Shown here in pieces: positions 24,638 through 37,000 of a stretch of 64,000 nt of DNA; position 1 is the first letter of the stretch; each line of letters starts with the position of its first letter. Location of the stretch: assembly GCA_963082875.1 (NCBI GenBank), contig OY720098.1, forward strand, positions 19,406,001 through 19,470,000, in the 5' to 3' direction. This DNA is from Corella eumyota (Eukaryota; Chordata; Ascidiacea; Phlebobranchia; Corellidae). Under the pieces are notes generated by a model. It did no database searches and was not told the DNA's origin. It saw nothing but the letters and a program-made list of their open reading frames with translations. A program made the translations under genes and the position numbers.

Positions 24638-27600
24638 TTATTGGCTGGTTTCAACTTCTTCCATTGGTATAACCTAAAATGGAATAAAATAAAAATTATA
24701 AGTTGTCGAAATAAAATTTCACAATAAATAAATTTTCAATTTTACAAAAATTTATATGCAATTAAATCTATACAAAAAAGTTTTTAAATTTTATGATGTT
24801 TTTCTTGTAAAACCTTTAACTCTTTACGTAGGTAAGTTAAACAAGATATTACAAGTGGCAAATATATAACTCTATTGTACATGTAATGTAATTATAATTA
24901 GCATTTGTTCAAACAATAAACACATCGTGTGGGGTAAAAAACTTTGTTTTTTTCTTGAAAATAATAAAATAACAAATCGAAGTCCAACTTTATTTTTTCC
25001 TTTTTTATATTACCTTTTTCTTTTTTGTGATTTAGTCTTAATTGTATTTTTTTTGTTTAAATATAGTAGTGTTTGTGCTTTTAGTTTACCTTTTATTTTA
25101 TTTTATGGCTTGTTTTATTTTGTTAATTTTTTTTACATTTTATTTTTTTTTACCTTAACTTTGTTCTTCTTACTTTGTGATTTCTTGTAACAATAGAAAC
25201 CAACCCCTGCTACTATGCCAACGAAGGCTACGCAACCAATCACAATCCCGGCAATAGCGCCACCACTTAAACCGGGCTCGTCGAGTGGTTTCTTTTCTGC
25301 TTCGTAAATCTTTAAAAAATTTATTAATTTATCCTCAAAGCAAACACTACATAAAATTTACATACTGTGTTGGAGAAAAACGTTAGAGGAATTTACCCCG
25401 GCCAAACCCAAAAAAACAAACCGAAAAAATACCAAATCGATAATTCATAAAATTGACAAAGCTATTTTGAGTTTGTAAAAAAGGTTACTTTCTTATTAGG
25501 CTATAAATTTTGATTCTTACGTTAATGATTAATTTCTTTTGATAAATTTGAACAAGTCCAAGTTTGAATATAAGATAAGAAGTTGTTAGATTAAAAATAA
25601 ATGAACAAACATGAATAATATTGAACTTACAAATTCTACAATGTAGTCGCCTGCCACTGAACATTGACACGTGACTTCGTCAATTGTACTGTCATAGGCA
25701 GGTTCAACTTTACACATAGGACTATTTTCCCAAACGTTATTTTGCCATACTAAACATGATGGTGTGCCAACACCCTCTATTTTGACACCGTTTCCGTCTG
25801 TACCGTATGTCTACAATAAAAAACATTCAATTTTAAAAATTAGGTACGATTTCGACAAAATAAAAAGCCTAGTTTTTTTTAATAATGTCAAAAACCTAGC
25901 GTATAGTTGGAACTTTACAAAAAATTTAAATTTGTTTTAGCCAGTATTTTTTTTGTCGATTTTGGCCTACCAACCGATTGGTCACGAGTTTGACCTGCTA
26001 CAAAGCCACAATATTAGCCCTTAAGACCGGTATTTATAAAAAAAATCTTACAAAAACCTAACGCAAAAAAATTATAAAAATTAATTGTAATTTCTGTGAT
26101 GTATAATTATCTTTGAATTCAGTATAAGAAAAAAGAAAAGTTACACAGGGAGTAAACTTGAATTTCAGATATTTAAATGTTTAAACTCATATAAAAACCT
26201 AATTCATATCAAGACCAGGCAATTTTACTAAAAAACCGAAATCAAATAATATACCTGCTTCATAGTAAATTTTAAATCAACCAAATTGTCATTGGTAACA
26301 TTACCCTCTATCCCCATTATAATACTGTTATAAAACTGGACTGGCTCTGTTGTTGCTCTACTCGTTGCAGCATCACTTGAATATAAGAGTTCGTTGGCCA
26401 GACTCTTAAACCCAACTCTACTTGCTATATAAAACATTACAGATGATTAAATAGGTTTAAGGTTTACTTTTAATTTATATTTTAAAGTGATATATTAGAG
26501 GATTTTGCAATTTTGTAAGTGATGTATATAGCATGTTAGTATGGTTGACACTAATTCACAAAATGGCTCTATAACCTTAAAAAAATGTCTGTGGTACTTA
26601 CAAATTAATTTTCAAAAATACTGAAAAATAATTAACATAAAAAAACAGGTTACCACATTTTTTCGAGTGACGTAGAAAGTACTAAGAAGCGTGGTAAATG
26701 TATTCAAGCTAGTACTTTCTACGTTATCCCTTTCCTTTATTTAAATAAATTATTTTTTTTTAATTGTATAACTTAAAAAGTAGGTGAAATTATTTAAAGT
26801 TAAAACCATTTTTGTGTTCAGTGACACCAACTTTATCAATTTTTGAGTAAAAATATCACCAATATAGAACTCTAAATCATTTAAATTGTGTCTAATATGA
26901 TTTAGAAAGTTACTATATGAACTATATCAAGAATGTAATTTCAAATGGCATTTATTTTAAACTTATAAATTACTTTGACAACACATTTTTTATTCATTAA
27001 ATAAAATAAAGCCTGTGCTTTTAATATTTAAGTTTATTGTTATGTTATGTTTACTTACTTGTTGTAAAATCTATCTGATTTGAAGATGCTGTATTCGTTC
27101 CATCAGGAAAAATGCCAAAGTCTTCAACATCGCCAGCTGTTGCATATGAAACTGGTCTTGAGACTAAACGGTAAATATAATAATATTAGAAATATGCCAA
27201 ACCTTTAAAATTATATGTTAAAAAATACTCCAATTTATCAATAGCCTACTACATTTAAATAAAGCTTTATACTTACCAGTTGGCTTGTAGACAGCAATAG
27301 AAACCTCAGGCAAAGATTGAACGAATGTTTCATTATCAGATACATCTACATTTTCAATTATATTGTCTATTGAAGTAGACAATCTATAAAATAATCATAA
27401 AAAATTTGTTGTTAAAAAAACCCAAAGTAAAGGATTTAAAAATAGATACCATTTTACAAACGAAATTTAAGATATAAACTTACGATTCCGAGTTAGATGT
27501 AATAACCATAGCAGCTTCCTGATTCGTTGAGCTATTGGCTGTTTCTAATAAGCCGTTAATAGATGCCAAATAATCTTCAGCAATCTAAAAAAATTAAATT

Positions 27601-30600
27601 ACTACAAAATTATTAAGGTGTTATTGGCTAGTATTTTCTTTATACTTAGTAAATTGATTTAGTTTTTATTCCTAAAGCATTATAAACAAACAACCCATAC
27701 TTAAAAACTGTACCAGTAGCGTTGTGTTAGGGTAAGAACACTTGGCTTCACTATATGAGGTCCTAGGTTCGATCCCCACTACTCTCATACTGTACCACCC
27801 TTGAGTAAGGCACTATAAACTGTATGAACTCCTGCTGAGCCAACCCTTAATCAGCAGCTTAAATCTTTAATATCCCAAACTGCTACAGTCAATTTGAGAC
27901 TGGGTCGGGGTAACTGATGTTACTCTATGTTTAAGTAGTGAAGTCGACTCTCCCACATCGAGGATAAATAAATGTAAAAAAATAAAACGCTAATATGCTG
28001 CAGCAGTGGGAATCAAGTCTATAGAAGCTTGTACATAAAAAAAACTTCAAGTTAAAAAAAAATCATTATCACTTCAGTAGTTAACGGTGACGTAGATCCT
28101 TCCGAAATAACTTCAACTACGTCATCAACCTGTTCCGGGGTAATATTTGGATTTGTTGCCACGGTTACAGTCACAGCAGCTTGCTCAGCGGTGTCGTTAA
28201 TTTCGGTTATTGATGACGTATCACATTTCGTCGTGGTAATAGCAGACCAAACTACTTGCCCAGTTTCGTTTCGTTCACAAGTTCTTCTTGCAATAGAAAC
28301 TCCAGCTGTAAAATCAGAATAAAATGTGATTACGTGAAAGCTTAAAATTAAAATTTTAACTTCTTGATCTTTAACAAGAGGTCATGGGTTTAATTCTTAA
28401 TAAGCAATTTGAATTTTAGTTTCGTTAAGCTTTTTTATCTTTGTAAATCATATGCGTTATTGATCTTCATATAAAAACAAGTCCAAAGTCTCCGGAACAC
28501 TTTTCACACTACATGAGGTCCTAGGTTCGATTCCCAGGGATCTCATGCTGTAGCACCTTTAAGTAAGGCTCTGTAAACTGTATGAATCTCTGCTAAACCA
28601 ACACTTATAATCAGCAGTTTAATTATAAGGCAATTATTATCCATAATGTCCCAAACTGCCAGTAGCAACTCGAGACTGGGTAAGGGTAACAATTGTTACT
28701 CTATGTTTAGGTCGCGCATTTGACCTTCCCACATCGAGGATAAAAATATATACAAAAAGCATCATCAAGAAACATTGTACATTTAAATAAAGTTAAAATA
28801 ACACAAATAAATGGTTACTAACATTATGTTGGTGAATTTCTTTTTAATACGGTTTTATTTAAACATTCCGATATTTTCTTTTCGAATTCATAGTAAAAAT
28901 TTTAAAACCGTTTTTAGAATAATGTTTAATATCACAGAGTCAACGTTTAAAACAAACACTACAAATATATCATAAAACCTTTCCACTAGAAATCCATAAA
29001 AGCAAAGAGAAAGTATTTTGATGAAAGGGGGGCAAAAAAAAATATCGTTTCAACACGGAGGTAAATAACATTTAAACTGTTACAAATATACCCAAAATAA
29101 TTCCTAAATAAATAGAGAATTAGAGCAAGCATACATTCAAAATGTAAGGTTTAAAAAACGTGTAAAATAATTAACCTAACCTAGTACTGCCATACCTAAA
29201 TAACTGCGAAAATTTCGTACAAAACGGCGAAAACAACAAACCATGAAATAGAGTAGCTTAAATATTCAAAGTTCAAGTTTATTTTTCGGAATTTCGCAAC
29301 GTCTTGAGTAGGCGTTGTCTGTATTTACTTTGCTAAAAAGTGTTTGCTTTGACTAACTTAATTATCAGGTTATCGCACAAACATTGCCACGTTTAAGCAA
29401 ACAAAATACTGAGATGGCAAAGACGACTTAACCCTCATAAAATTCCATGATTAATTGTAGGCAATAAATTGGGGGTTTCAACATCAAAGTACTTGTTCAT
29501 ATTAAAAAGTAATTAAGTCTTACCTAACCCACTGCAATTATTGGCACAAACTTGTTCTGATAAAACAGTCACTCCAATGTTTGTTTCAGAAAAGGTAATA
29601 TTAATAGTGTTTGCACATTCTAGATCTGTTGAAAAAAATAGATTATTGTTAATTATATACAGATCATATGCCTGATTAATTTAATGTTATTTGGCTTCAA
29701 ATCTTACATTTAAAAGACTTACATTTAACATTTGGCGACAATATTTTTAATAAAATTTAATATATATTTTGGATATACATCCTATGGTAAAAAAGCCTTG
29801 TAGAATTTTAAAATTAAATCACATTAAGTAAAAAATAAACTTATATAACCGCAATAGAAGTTTAACAATGAAAAAAATTAAAAAACGTATTTTAAATATA
29901 AGTTGGGGTTACTCAATTTTTTATAATTAGGCCAGTAGTGTGTAACGACATTTTTTTCAATAAGAAAATTTAATTACTAAATAATATATTAAAAAGTAAC
30001 ATACTTGCAGTACAATTTCCAATGCATTGCATATTTACTTCTTCATTGATCACCTCAAATGTTTTAGAAGGGCATGTTGGAATTGGTGTTGTAGTTTCAA
30101 CAGAGGTCTGGGTTGGTTCATTCGTAAAACCACTTCCTGTCTCGAGATCATTCTCAACAGTTGTTGCATTGGGTCTTGGTGTTGTTACTTGATCGTTTCG
30201 TTGGCTAACTTCTAAAATTAATAAGATAACATATTAGATGTGGTCGCGATATAAAATGCCATAAAAATTAAGCTTTTACAAAAGCTAAAAAGTGCGTTAA
30301 AATATTAACTCATTGGTTTGCCTTTTCTGTTTTCTAAAATAAATTAATATTATAGTTTATTATATCTTAAACAATTAAAAAGTATAGTTGCAAGTCGAAG
30401 ATAAAAATGATTTGGTTCAAAAATGAAAAAAAATAAAATAAATACTTGCTTAAAAAAATGAAAAAAAAATAAGTTAAATTAATTAGTTTTAATTGGGCAA
30501 AAAAATTGGGGCTAATATATTTAAAGTCAAATGTCGAAGCATAAAAATATCAAAAAAACAAATTTAAAAAAATATAAAGACACTTACGGAAGGCATTGCA

Positions 30601-30648
30601 TTGATAGATTGTTAAAACTAATAAAAGTGTCGCGTATTTCAAATTCAT
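24638..30648 (-). CDS. Single-pass membrane protein with one HRM-like/GAIN/GPS-like block
   Basis: Eleven exons, 485 residues, all phases fit: 30648-30588, 30211-30005, 29625-29524, 28305-28073, 27584-27484, 27383-27277, 27163-27059, 26424-26255, 25810-25631, 25309-25154, 24673-24638. It starts with a signal peptide (MNLKYATLLLVLTIYQCNAF). A Thr-rich linker follows, then an HRM-like region (RRTCERNETGQVVW) and GAIN with the helix TNPNITPEQVDDVVEVISE. The GPS-like exon has CLVWQNNVWENSPMC and VTCQCSVAGDY; the His-Leu-Ser/Thr triad reads VAG. One helix follows (GAIAGIVIGCVAFVGIVAG), then a basic stretch and the acidic end VIPMEEVETSQ. No EGF and no seven-helix domain. It is a paralogue of the adjacent triple-block gene in exon phase, GPS pattern and tail. 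An AATAAA signal overlaps the stop codon. Ligand unknown. Confidence 0.85.
26482..26875 (+). mobile_element. Hairpin-bearing dispersed repeat, copy 1
   Basis: Member of a ~390-bp non-coding family with weak terminal inverted repeats (TTAAAGTGATATAT). The internal hairpin arms are GACGTAGAAAGTACT and AGTACTTTCTACGT. It lies in an intron of the single-block gene. Three other copies lie at 56.1, 62.8 and 63.9 kb. Probably a non-autonomous DNA transposon. Confidence 0.8.
27713..27983 (+). mobile_element. tRNA-headed SINE, variant subfamily, copy 7
   Basis: Shares GGCTTCACTATATGAGGTCC and the GAAGTCGAC end with copy 2. It lies in an intron of the single-block gene. Confidence 0.85.
28493..28758 (+). 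mobile_element. tRNA-headed SINE, copy 8, 5'-truncated
   Basis: Lacks most of the A-box region. B box GGTTCGATTCCC is present and the 3' end is of the common type. Intronic. Confidence 0.8.
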
Positions 30649-30677
30649 TTTTAAAATTTTAATTTATTTTTATGAAA

Positions 30678-32515
30678 CTGTTAAAAAATTTCTTAGAACT
30701 TAGCTCTGGTATAAAACAAATAGATTTTACGACATTATAGAAACTGTGAGTGTCTTGTACAGCAATGTTTACAAGCCTGTTTATTAGGGGTACACCCTAC
30801 GAAAATAAAAAAAAAAGTAAATTAAAATTACACAATAACCAACTTAACTTAAAAACGAAAATTTAAGCTCAACCATTTTCCAAGTTCCAATTAAAAAAAA
30901 ATTAAAATTTTTTGTAAGTTGCTTAATATTTTTAAAACTTAAAAAAAATGTTTAACTAAAATTAAAATATTACTTTTAAAAATATCGAATTTTTTACTTT
31001 CTTAAAACAAAAAAGTATTTTTTTAAAACTTGAATAATGTTAAATTAAAAAAGAATTTAATTAATTTACTTTTTATACCTTAATACCAAATTTTAATTTT
31101 TTAATATTATTAACTACACAAAAATAATATTTTTATCCAAAAAAAATAAATATTTTTACTAAATATAATATAGACTAATATTTAATACACAAAAATCCAT
31201 CCCCTATTTTAAACAAATTAATATACACCTACCCTTACCCTACCAAATAACAGATAGCCCTTATCTGGCAACGCACATTTACTTTTATAGGCATTACCTT
31301 TATTTATCATTTTTTAATATAGCCCGAGTAAATATTAGTAGCTTGGTTACACAGTTACCATAGGAAACTACATTTTACAACAAAACGAAACGCTGTTTTA
31401 GCGTAGTTAATATGTAATCTATATAGACGTATAGGTGGTTAATTTGGGAATAAATAGGTTCATTATATTGCTGTACTATTCGTTGAAATTGAATCAATAA
31501 TTTAAAAAAAAAAATTCAAATTTAAAAATCTTGTTTAAATTTTTAAATTTATACACAATAGTTTTCTTAAAATAAAATAGTAATTTTAAAAATTGTATTA
31601 AAAAATAATTCTATTTATTAATATTTTTTAGACAAAACTCGTTAAGTTCTCAATACATTTTGACAGAGCGATCTAATTACAGTTTAAACTGTAGTTAATT
31701 AATAATTAATTTGGAAACAGTCGACAAACATTTGCTTTGTAATAAATTTTACTTTTTTATAGCTTTTAGGAAAAGGTGTGTAGACTTTCACATACTTAAT
31801 GACTAACTTCAAACATCACGTGACCTATGACGTCATATAAAGTTATTTGTGTTTGTTTTTGTGCAACATTTAGAAAGTAAACACAAAAAATGTTTTCTTA
31901 TTTATGACACATTTTGTCACGAGTTTTGAATGAATAAGGCTAAAATAATATTTGTGAATGACATAATTATATTAAAATATATAACGAAATCTTTTAATTA
32001 TAAATGATGCACATTTAATTTATTTATTATTGTAAAAGTGTTACTATGAAAAAAAAGATATTATTGTAAAAGTTTTGGAGCAATAGGTAAACCTAAATGG
32101 TAACCAGAATATATATTTTATTATTGCCGTTTACCGGTTTAAAACGTTGCATTTTTAAAGGTGTTTATGTAACTCTGCCATCTGACCATTATCTCAGCCT
32201 TACTTCTTTTAAACTTAGGTTCGTTTAGTTTAAATATCAAACTAAAATGATTAGTTTGGTAAAATAGGGTTGTGTCTATGTTTTAATTTAACTCTAACGT
32301 TAACGGTTATCGATAACTTTAGTTATATTCCGTTTAATTTAACTAATCAACTTTTAACAAAGTTAATGTATTGTGTAAACGAATTACAATTTAACAAAGT
32401 TACTTGTTTAGTTAACTGTGCCCACCTATGGTAGCCAATATAACTTATCTTTAAACACCATATAAAAAAATCTTTAAATGACCTCTCAAAATATTGTTAA
32501 AGATGATAACGTCCG
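30678..32515. other. Intergenic region 5' of the single-block gene
   Basis: AT-rich and without a recognisable gene. A TTTTTTAACAG tract ending at 30678 (minus strand) lies 29 nt before the ATG at 30648 and may be a trans-splice acceptor. One TGACGTCA lies near 31828. Confidence 0.4.
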
Positions 32516-32585
32516 GAAGTGTGGTTAAGCGGTCATGCCAGCAAACTACGAGCCTAAAGGTTTCGGGTTCGAGCCGCACCAAAGA
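32516..32585 (+). repeat. tRNA-like sequence or SINE head, not a working tRNA
   Basis: Contains an A-box-like GTGGTTAAGCGG and an intact B box (GGGTTCGAGCC) at about the right spacing. The ends do not pair into an acceptor stem, and no clear anticodon arm is seen. Related B-box-only traces on the minus strand lie near 56735 and 36670. Confidence 0.5.
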
Positions 32586-32746
32586 TAATAAAATCACATA
32601 CACTAAAATACATGGATTTACAATTTCATCTTAACCCGTAGTTTGCTATTGCACATTCATTAAAATCAAAGCTCTTTATCGCCAAATAACGAATGGAATA
32701 TTTAAAAAACGCAAAACCTTACCGTGATATAGTTATTTAATTGTTT

Positions 32747-33122
32747 GGTTCACGTTAACTGTCGTAACTCAACAAAAAAAGGTTACGTTCTCAAAACCAG
32801 TGAATTTAGGAGTTACGTAATATTTACGAGATAGCTCAGCTCTCTCGCAATGTAGCCTATGCGAATAAATAATAAACATCAGCTATAAATTAACGTTCGC
32901 ACATTGTAAAGGTACAATGTTTTTTAACAACAAACTAAGATAGGATTGGGGTAAGGGTATATACATTTAAAGACTCATATGATAAAACACAACAAACTTA
33001 GATAGGGTTGGCAAAACGAAAAAGGCGTTGCGTAGGAGAGTTACGTACAAGCTATACGAGTAGATTCGGGAGGTACGTAGTGTTTATGAGTTTTATCTGG
33101 GTACGGTCAGTTAACGTGAACC
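32747..33122. mobile_element. hAT-like MITE with 8-bp target duplication
   Basis: Terminal inverted repeats GGTTCACGTTAACTG and CAGTTAACGTGAACC are perfect over 15 bp. The flanks are identical 8-bp copies AATTGTTT (32739-32746 and 33123-33130), the duplication length of the hAT superfamily. The 376-bp interior has no coding frame. Confidence 0.85.
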
Positions 33123-33307
33123 AATTGTTTTATTTATTGTAACCTTTCTATACAAACAAAAATTTTTATGTTGAATAATAATATTTATTATAACTTTCGT
33201 ATTCTAAAACAAAATCGCTGTAACGAAAAAATATTAATACAGAATAGAGTGAACTGGCAATATTCCAGATTGAATAAGCAGCTCAAGATTTTCAATGACG
33301 TATGATA

Positions 33308-34000
33308 TGACGTCACATGATCACGTGACAGAAAAAAAAATCGGCAAATAATATACACATGCAATTTGTTTTGTTGAAATATTGTTCAAAATGTGACGTC
33401 ATCAGCTATTGTTGTAGAATGTGACGTCATTAAAATGTAACGTCATCAAAAAAAAAGTTATGTGACGTCACCAAATATTTGAGTAGATGTGAAACATGGA
33501 TTGCGACCCAGGTGTGAATGACGTCGCTGCTATTGCGGGCGTAATCAAAGTGTGAGGACGTCATTAGAAAGGCACGTGACAAAAAAAACCCTAAAATTCC
33601 AGAGAACTTTAAACAAAAAACTATTCCAGAAATCTCCTCCAGCCCAGAAAAAAAAGAACAGGAGTTTTAATTAACAAGGAGGCAGGCATGCAAGTTCAAG
33701 GCAGGAAGAGGTACATGATGATGGCTCAACATTTGCAAGCGTTTCAGAAGCAAAGTTTTGTGTAATATTACGAACAAAATGGCAAGACCAAAAACTCGAA
33801 TTTTTCCCGTCGCGCGTGAGAGTTTTCTTGCTTATACGAAGCACATTGCACGAAAAATCAAATGACGTCATTTATTGATGACGTCATATAAACGTAAAAG
33901 GGTACAGGTGTGTCATTTATAGACGCGCAATAAAGTTAAACGACCCCATTTTATCTTAAGTCATTTATAATAATATTATAAAACTCGGAAAATGACGTCA
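33308..34000. promoter_or_regulatory. Cluster of TGACGTCA palindromes 3' of RAR
   Basis: Seven perfect TGACGTCA octamers at 33308, 33394, 33422, 33463, 33863, 33879 and 33993, plus near matches. The octamer is the consensus CREB/ATF site. The segment follows the RAR stop codon (34033), so it is probably 3' untranslated or flanking sequence. Function unknown. Confidence 0.45.
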
Positions 34001-34032
34001 CAAATTGTGATTATGACGTGAGCCTTTTTTAA

Positions 34033-37000
34033 TTATTCGGTTTCATCGTTCTCAAGCATCTCAGACATAAGAGGTGGCATTGCTCCAGCAGGAATTTCTG
34101 TTTTCACAGTCACAACTCTATCTGCTCCTGTAGAGATAAAAAAAATTTTTGTTAAAAAAAGTGAAAATTTGATAAAAAATAAAAAAATAAAAATTTAAGT
34201 AAAAAAAAGTGAATATTTGATAAAAAAAAGAAAAAACTTCGTTAAAAAAAGTGAAAATTTTTAATATTTTTTTTTTACCTCTTAAACTTATGCTTCTAAG
34301 ATCGGAGATTTTGAGAATAAGTTTGGGAAAAACTTGCGGGGTGTCAGGTCTCCTTTTCCGGGCGTAAAACTTCAAACCTTCGACCAAGTTCTCCTGCAGA
34401 TTTTCCACCTTGTCTGGTTCTTCCAAATCAGGTCGATCTAAAAATTTAAATCAAAATTTAAATAAATTCTTTGCAAAAAAATTTCAACCATTTTAAAATA
34501 AAAAAATATATATATTTACATATTATTTATATTTTTGTAAGGCAATAATTGTATAATTATGTATATTAAATATTATAATTACCTGAACTTATCAGGCATA
34601 TTGCACTAAGTAACCCTATCTCAGTTGGGTCCGCTTCGAGAGGGTACAACGACTGAGCAAACGAAAACACCTAAAAAATATTTAAATATTAATAAAAAAT
34701 ACAATTTTAAAACTAAATTTTTGAAGAATTGTTTAACATACTTGTTCAGTGATTGGACCGAAACCACACATCTTCATTTGCTGTCGATTCAAAGTCAAAC
34801 CGTCTGAGAAAGTCATCGAATCGTTATCGGTCGAATATCGTGAACAAATTCGCAAAAACTAAAACAAAAAAACTTGGTTAACAACATTTCGTACAAGTTA
34901 AAAGCCGGCCCTATAACTTTTAATTGTTGTAATATGGTCGCAAATTTTAACTAATATTTGTCCGCAATAATTTACGCATTCACCACAAATGGCAGTTTTA
35001 TTTATTTTAAGGCATATATATATAAGACATCGTCCACTAAACTCTATTATACAAAGAATAAGCAAAATCACATCGTTCTTCATTTTTTTTCTTTTATTCT
35101 CTGAGTAAAGGTTCTGAAATCTATATATAATCAAGATTGATGGACAATATGTCCAATTTAAAGGCTTTCAACATAAATAAAACTGCCGTTTGTGGTGTGC
35201 GGTCAAATGTAAGTTATGAGTTGCGATTATATTACGACAATTAAAATATTTAAACTAATTCTTGAAATTTTCCAAACTTACCAAAATCTCCAGACATGCG
35301 CACTTCAACAAAGTAATCTGATCAGCAATTGTAAACTCTTGAAAGCCGGGAATCCCCTTGGCGAACTCGACAATTTTCACGATCGATTTGGTCGAAAGTT
35401 CGGCGAATTTTTCCCATAATTTTTTATCGGTCGGGGGTCCGTTAGATGGCGGTGTGGCGCCGTTGGGACCAGAAGGCTAAAAATATTAAATATTTTATTC
35501 AAATTACAGATAATAAAAAAATTTACAAATTCAAAACTAGTGTTAGTAAAGTTTTACTTAAAACAGTAAAATGCCAATTTGATTATTAAGTTTGTAGTTA
35601 CGTACAATATAATAAAACTATTAGTAAAAAACGCGTTTCTGTTTTTAGTTTATTCACAAAAATGGTTCCAATTTTTTATGAATTACCAAACTGTATTTAT
35701 CAGTTAAATAAGCAACAAAAATAACATGAGGTTAAACACAATTGAGTCATGTAGTACAACTACTACACAATTGGTGACCTTTACAAAAACGTCCAACTAA
35801 TTTCCTGATATTATTCAAGGGTCCTGTCGGTCGGAAATTAAGTTGTTTGTTTGACAGCGAACAACGCCAATATAAAGTTGAACTTTTGTACAAAAATTGG
35901 AAAAAAATTTAACAAAAAAAGTTAAAAAAATTCTAATAATTTTTTCTATGCTCTATTCAATGGTACTTATACAACAAAAACTAAAAACCAATAAAAATTT
36001 AAACTTTTGTACAAAAATTGGAAAAAATTTGACAAAAATTGGAAAAAATTGAACAAAAAGGTTAAAAAATTCTGACAAAAAATTTTAACAAAAAAAGTTA
36101 AAAAAAAATTGAACAAAAAGTCAAAAAAAAATATAAAATTAAAAATTTCTATGCCATACTTAATAGTACCTACAGAACAAACAAACAAAACCAATTAAAA
36201 AATTACCGCTATACCAAAATACTTACGTACGAAAAAAAAAAGTAAAAAAAAAATTTAAAATACTAAATAAAAAAAAAAAAATTTAAATTTCTATGCCTTA
36301 CTTAATAGTACTTACAGAACAAAAACTAAAAGCCAATAAATAATGACCACTAAACCAAAATACTTTAATCCTATTTAAAATCTGATAATAAACTCTATTA
36401 ATATCGATCGACAATCTTATATAATACCCAGGTATATTTCTACAAAAATAACAACATTCGTAGATCTAAAAATATATGTTTACACAGCCCTTAAGAACTC
36501 TTTCTTATTATAAAAATATATTAAAATGTAAATATATTATTTCAAAGTAATGCGCACAATTGTTAAACTTATAGAGATGCACAATTTTTTTTATACAATG
36601 CGCAATTGTGTGCATTACTTTAAAATTTAGGTCTTATCGAAATGGCTAGATTGGGAATCGAACTCGAAACTGCAGGTTTAAGCGCTTTAAACCATTTTTT
36701 ATACACAAAAAAAAAAATTATATTTACCACTTGATATTTGTTCAGCGAAGTTGTATTAGGAAAGGTTTCTACATGAAACTTGGCGACCATGCTGATCAAA
36801 CTCTCGATCTCGGGCGAACAAGTCGTTTCGTCCTGTGAATTCGGGCTCCCGTTCCCGTCCTCGTTTTTCTTCGAGTCCTTCTCTTTTCCGCGTTTCTTGT
36901 TTCGGTCGTTTCGTACCGCTGAAATTTTAAAGATTTTTATAATGTGATAAAAAGAGATTTCTTATCATCGTAAAATAAGAATAATATATATAATTTTTGT

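Noticed and set aside
24927-25190. Plus-strand frame of 87 codons rich in Phe and Leu
   Set aside because: Low-complexity T-rich intron sequence overlapping the splice junction of the single-block gene's membrane exon on the other strand.
34118-34278. Continuation of the RAR ligand-domain frame into [11 protein letters not shown]-type sequence
   Set aside because: This is intron read-through; a good GT donor at 34278 and the AF-2 exon at 34127 give the proper RAR C-terminus.
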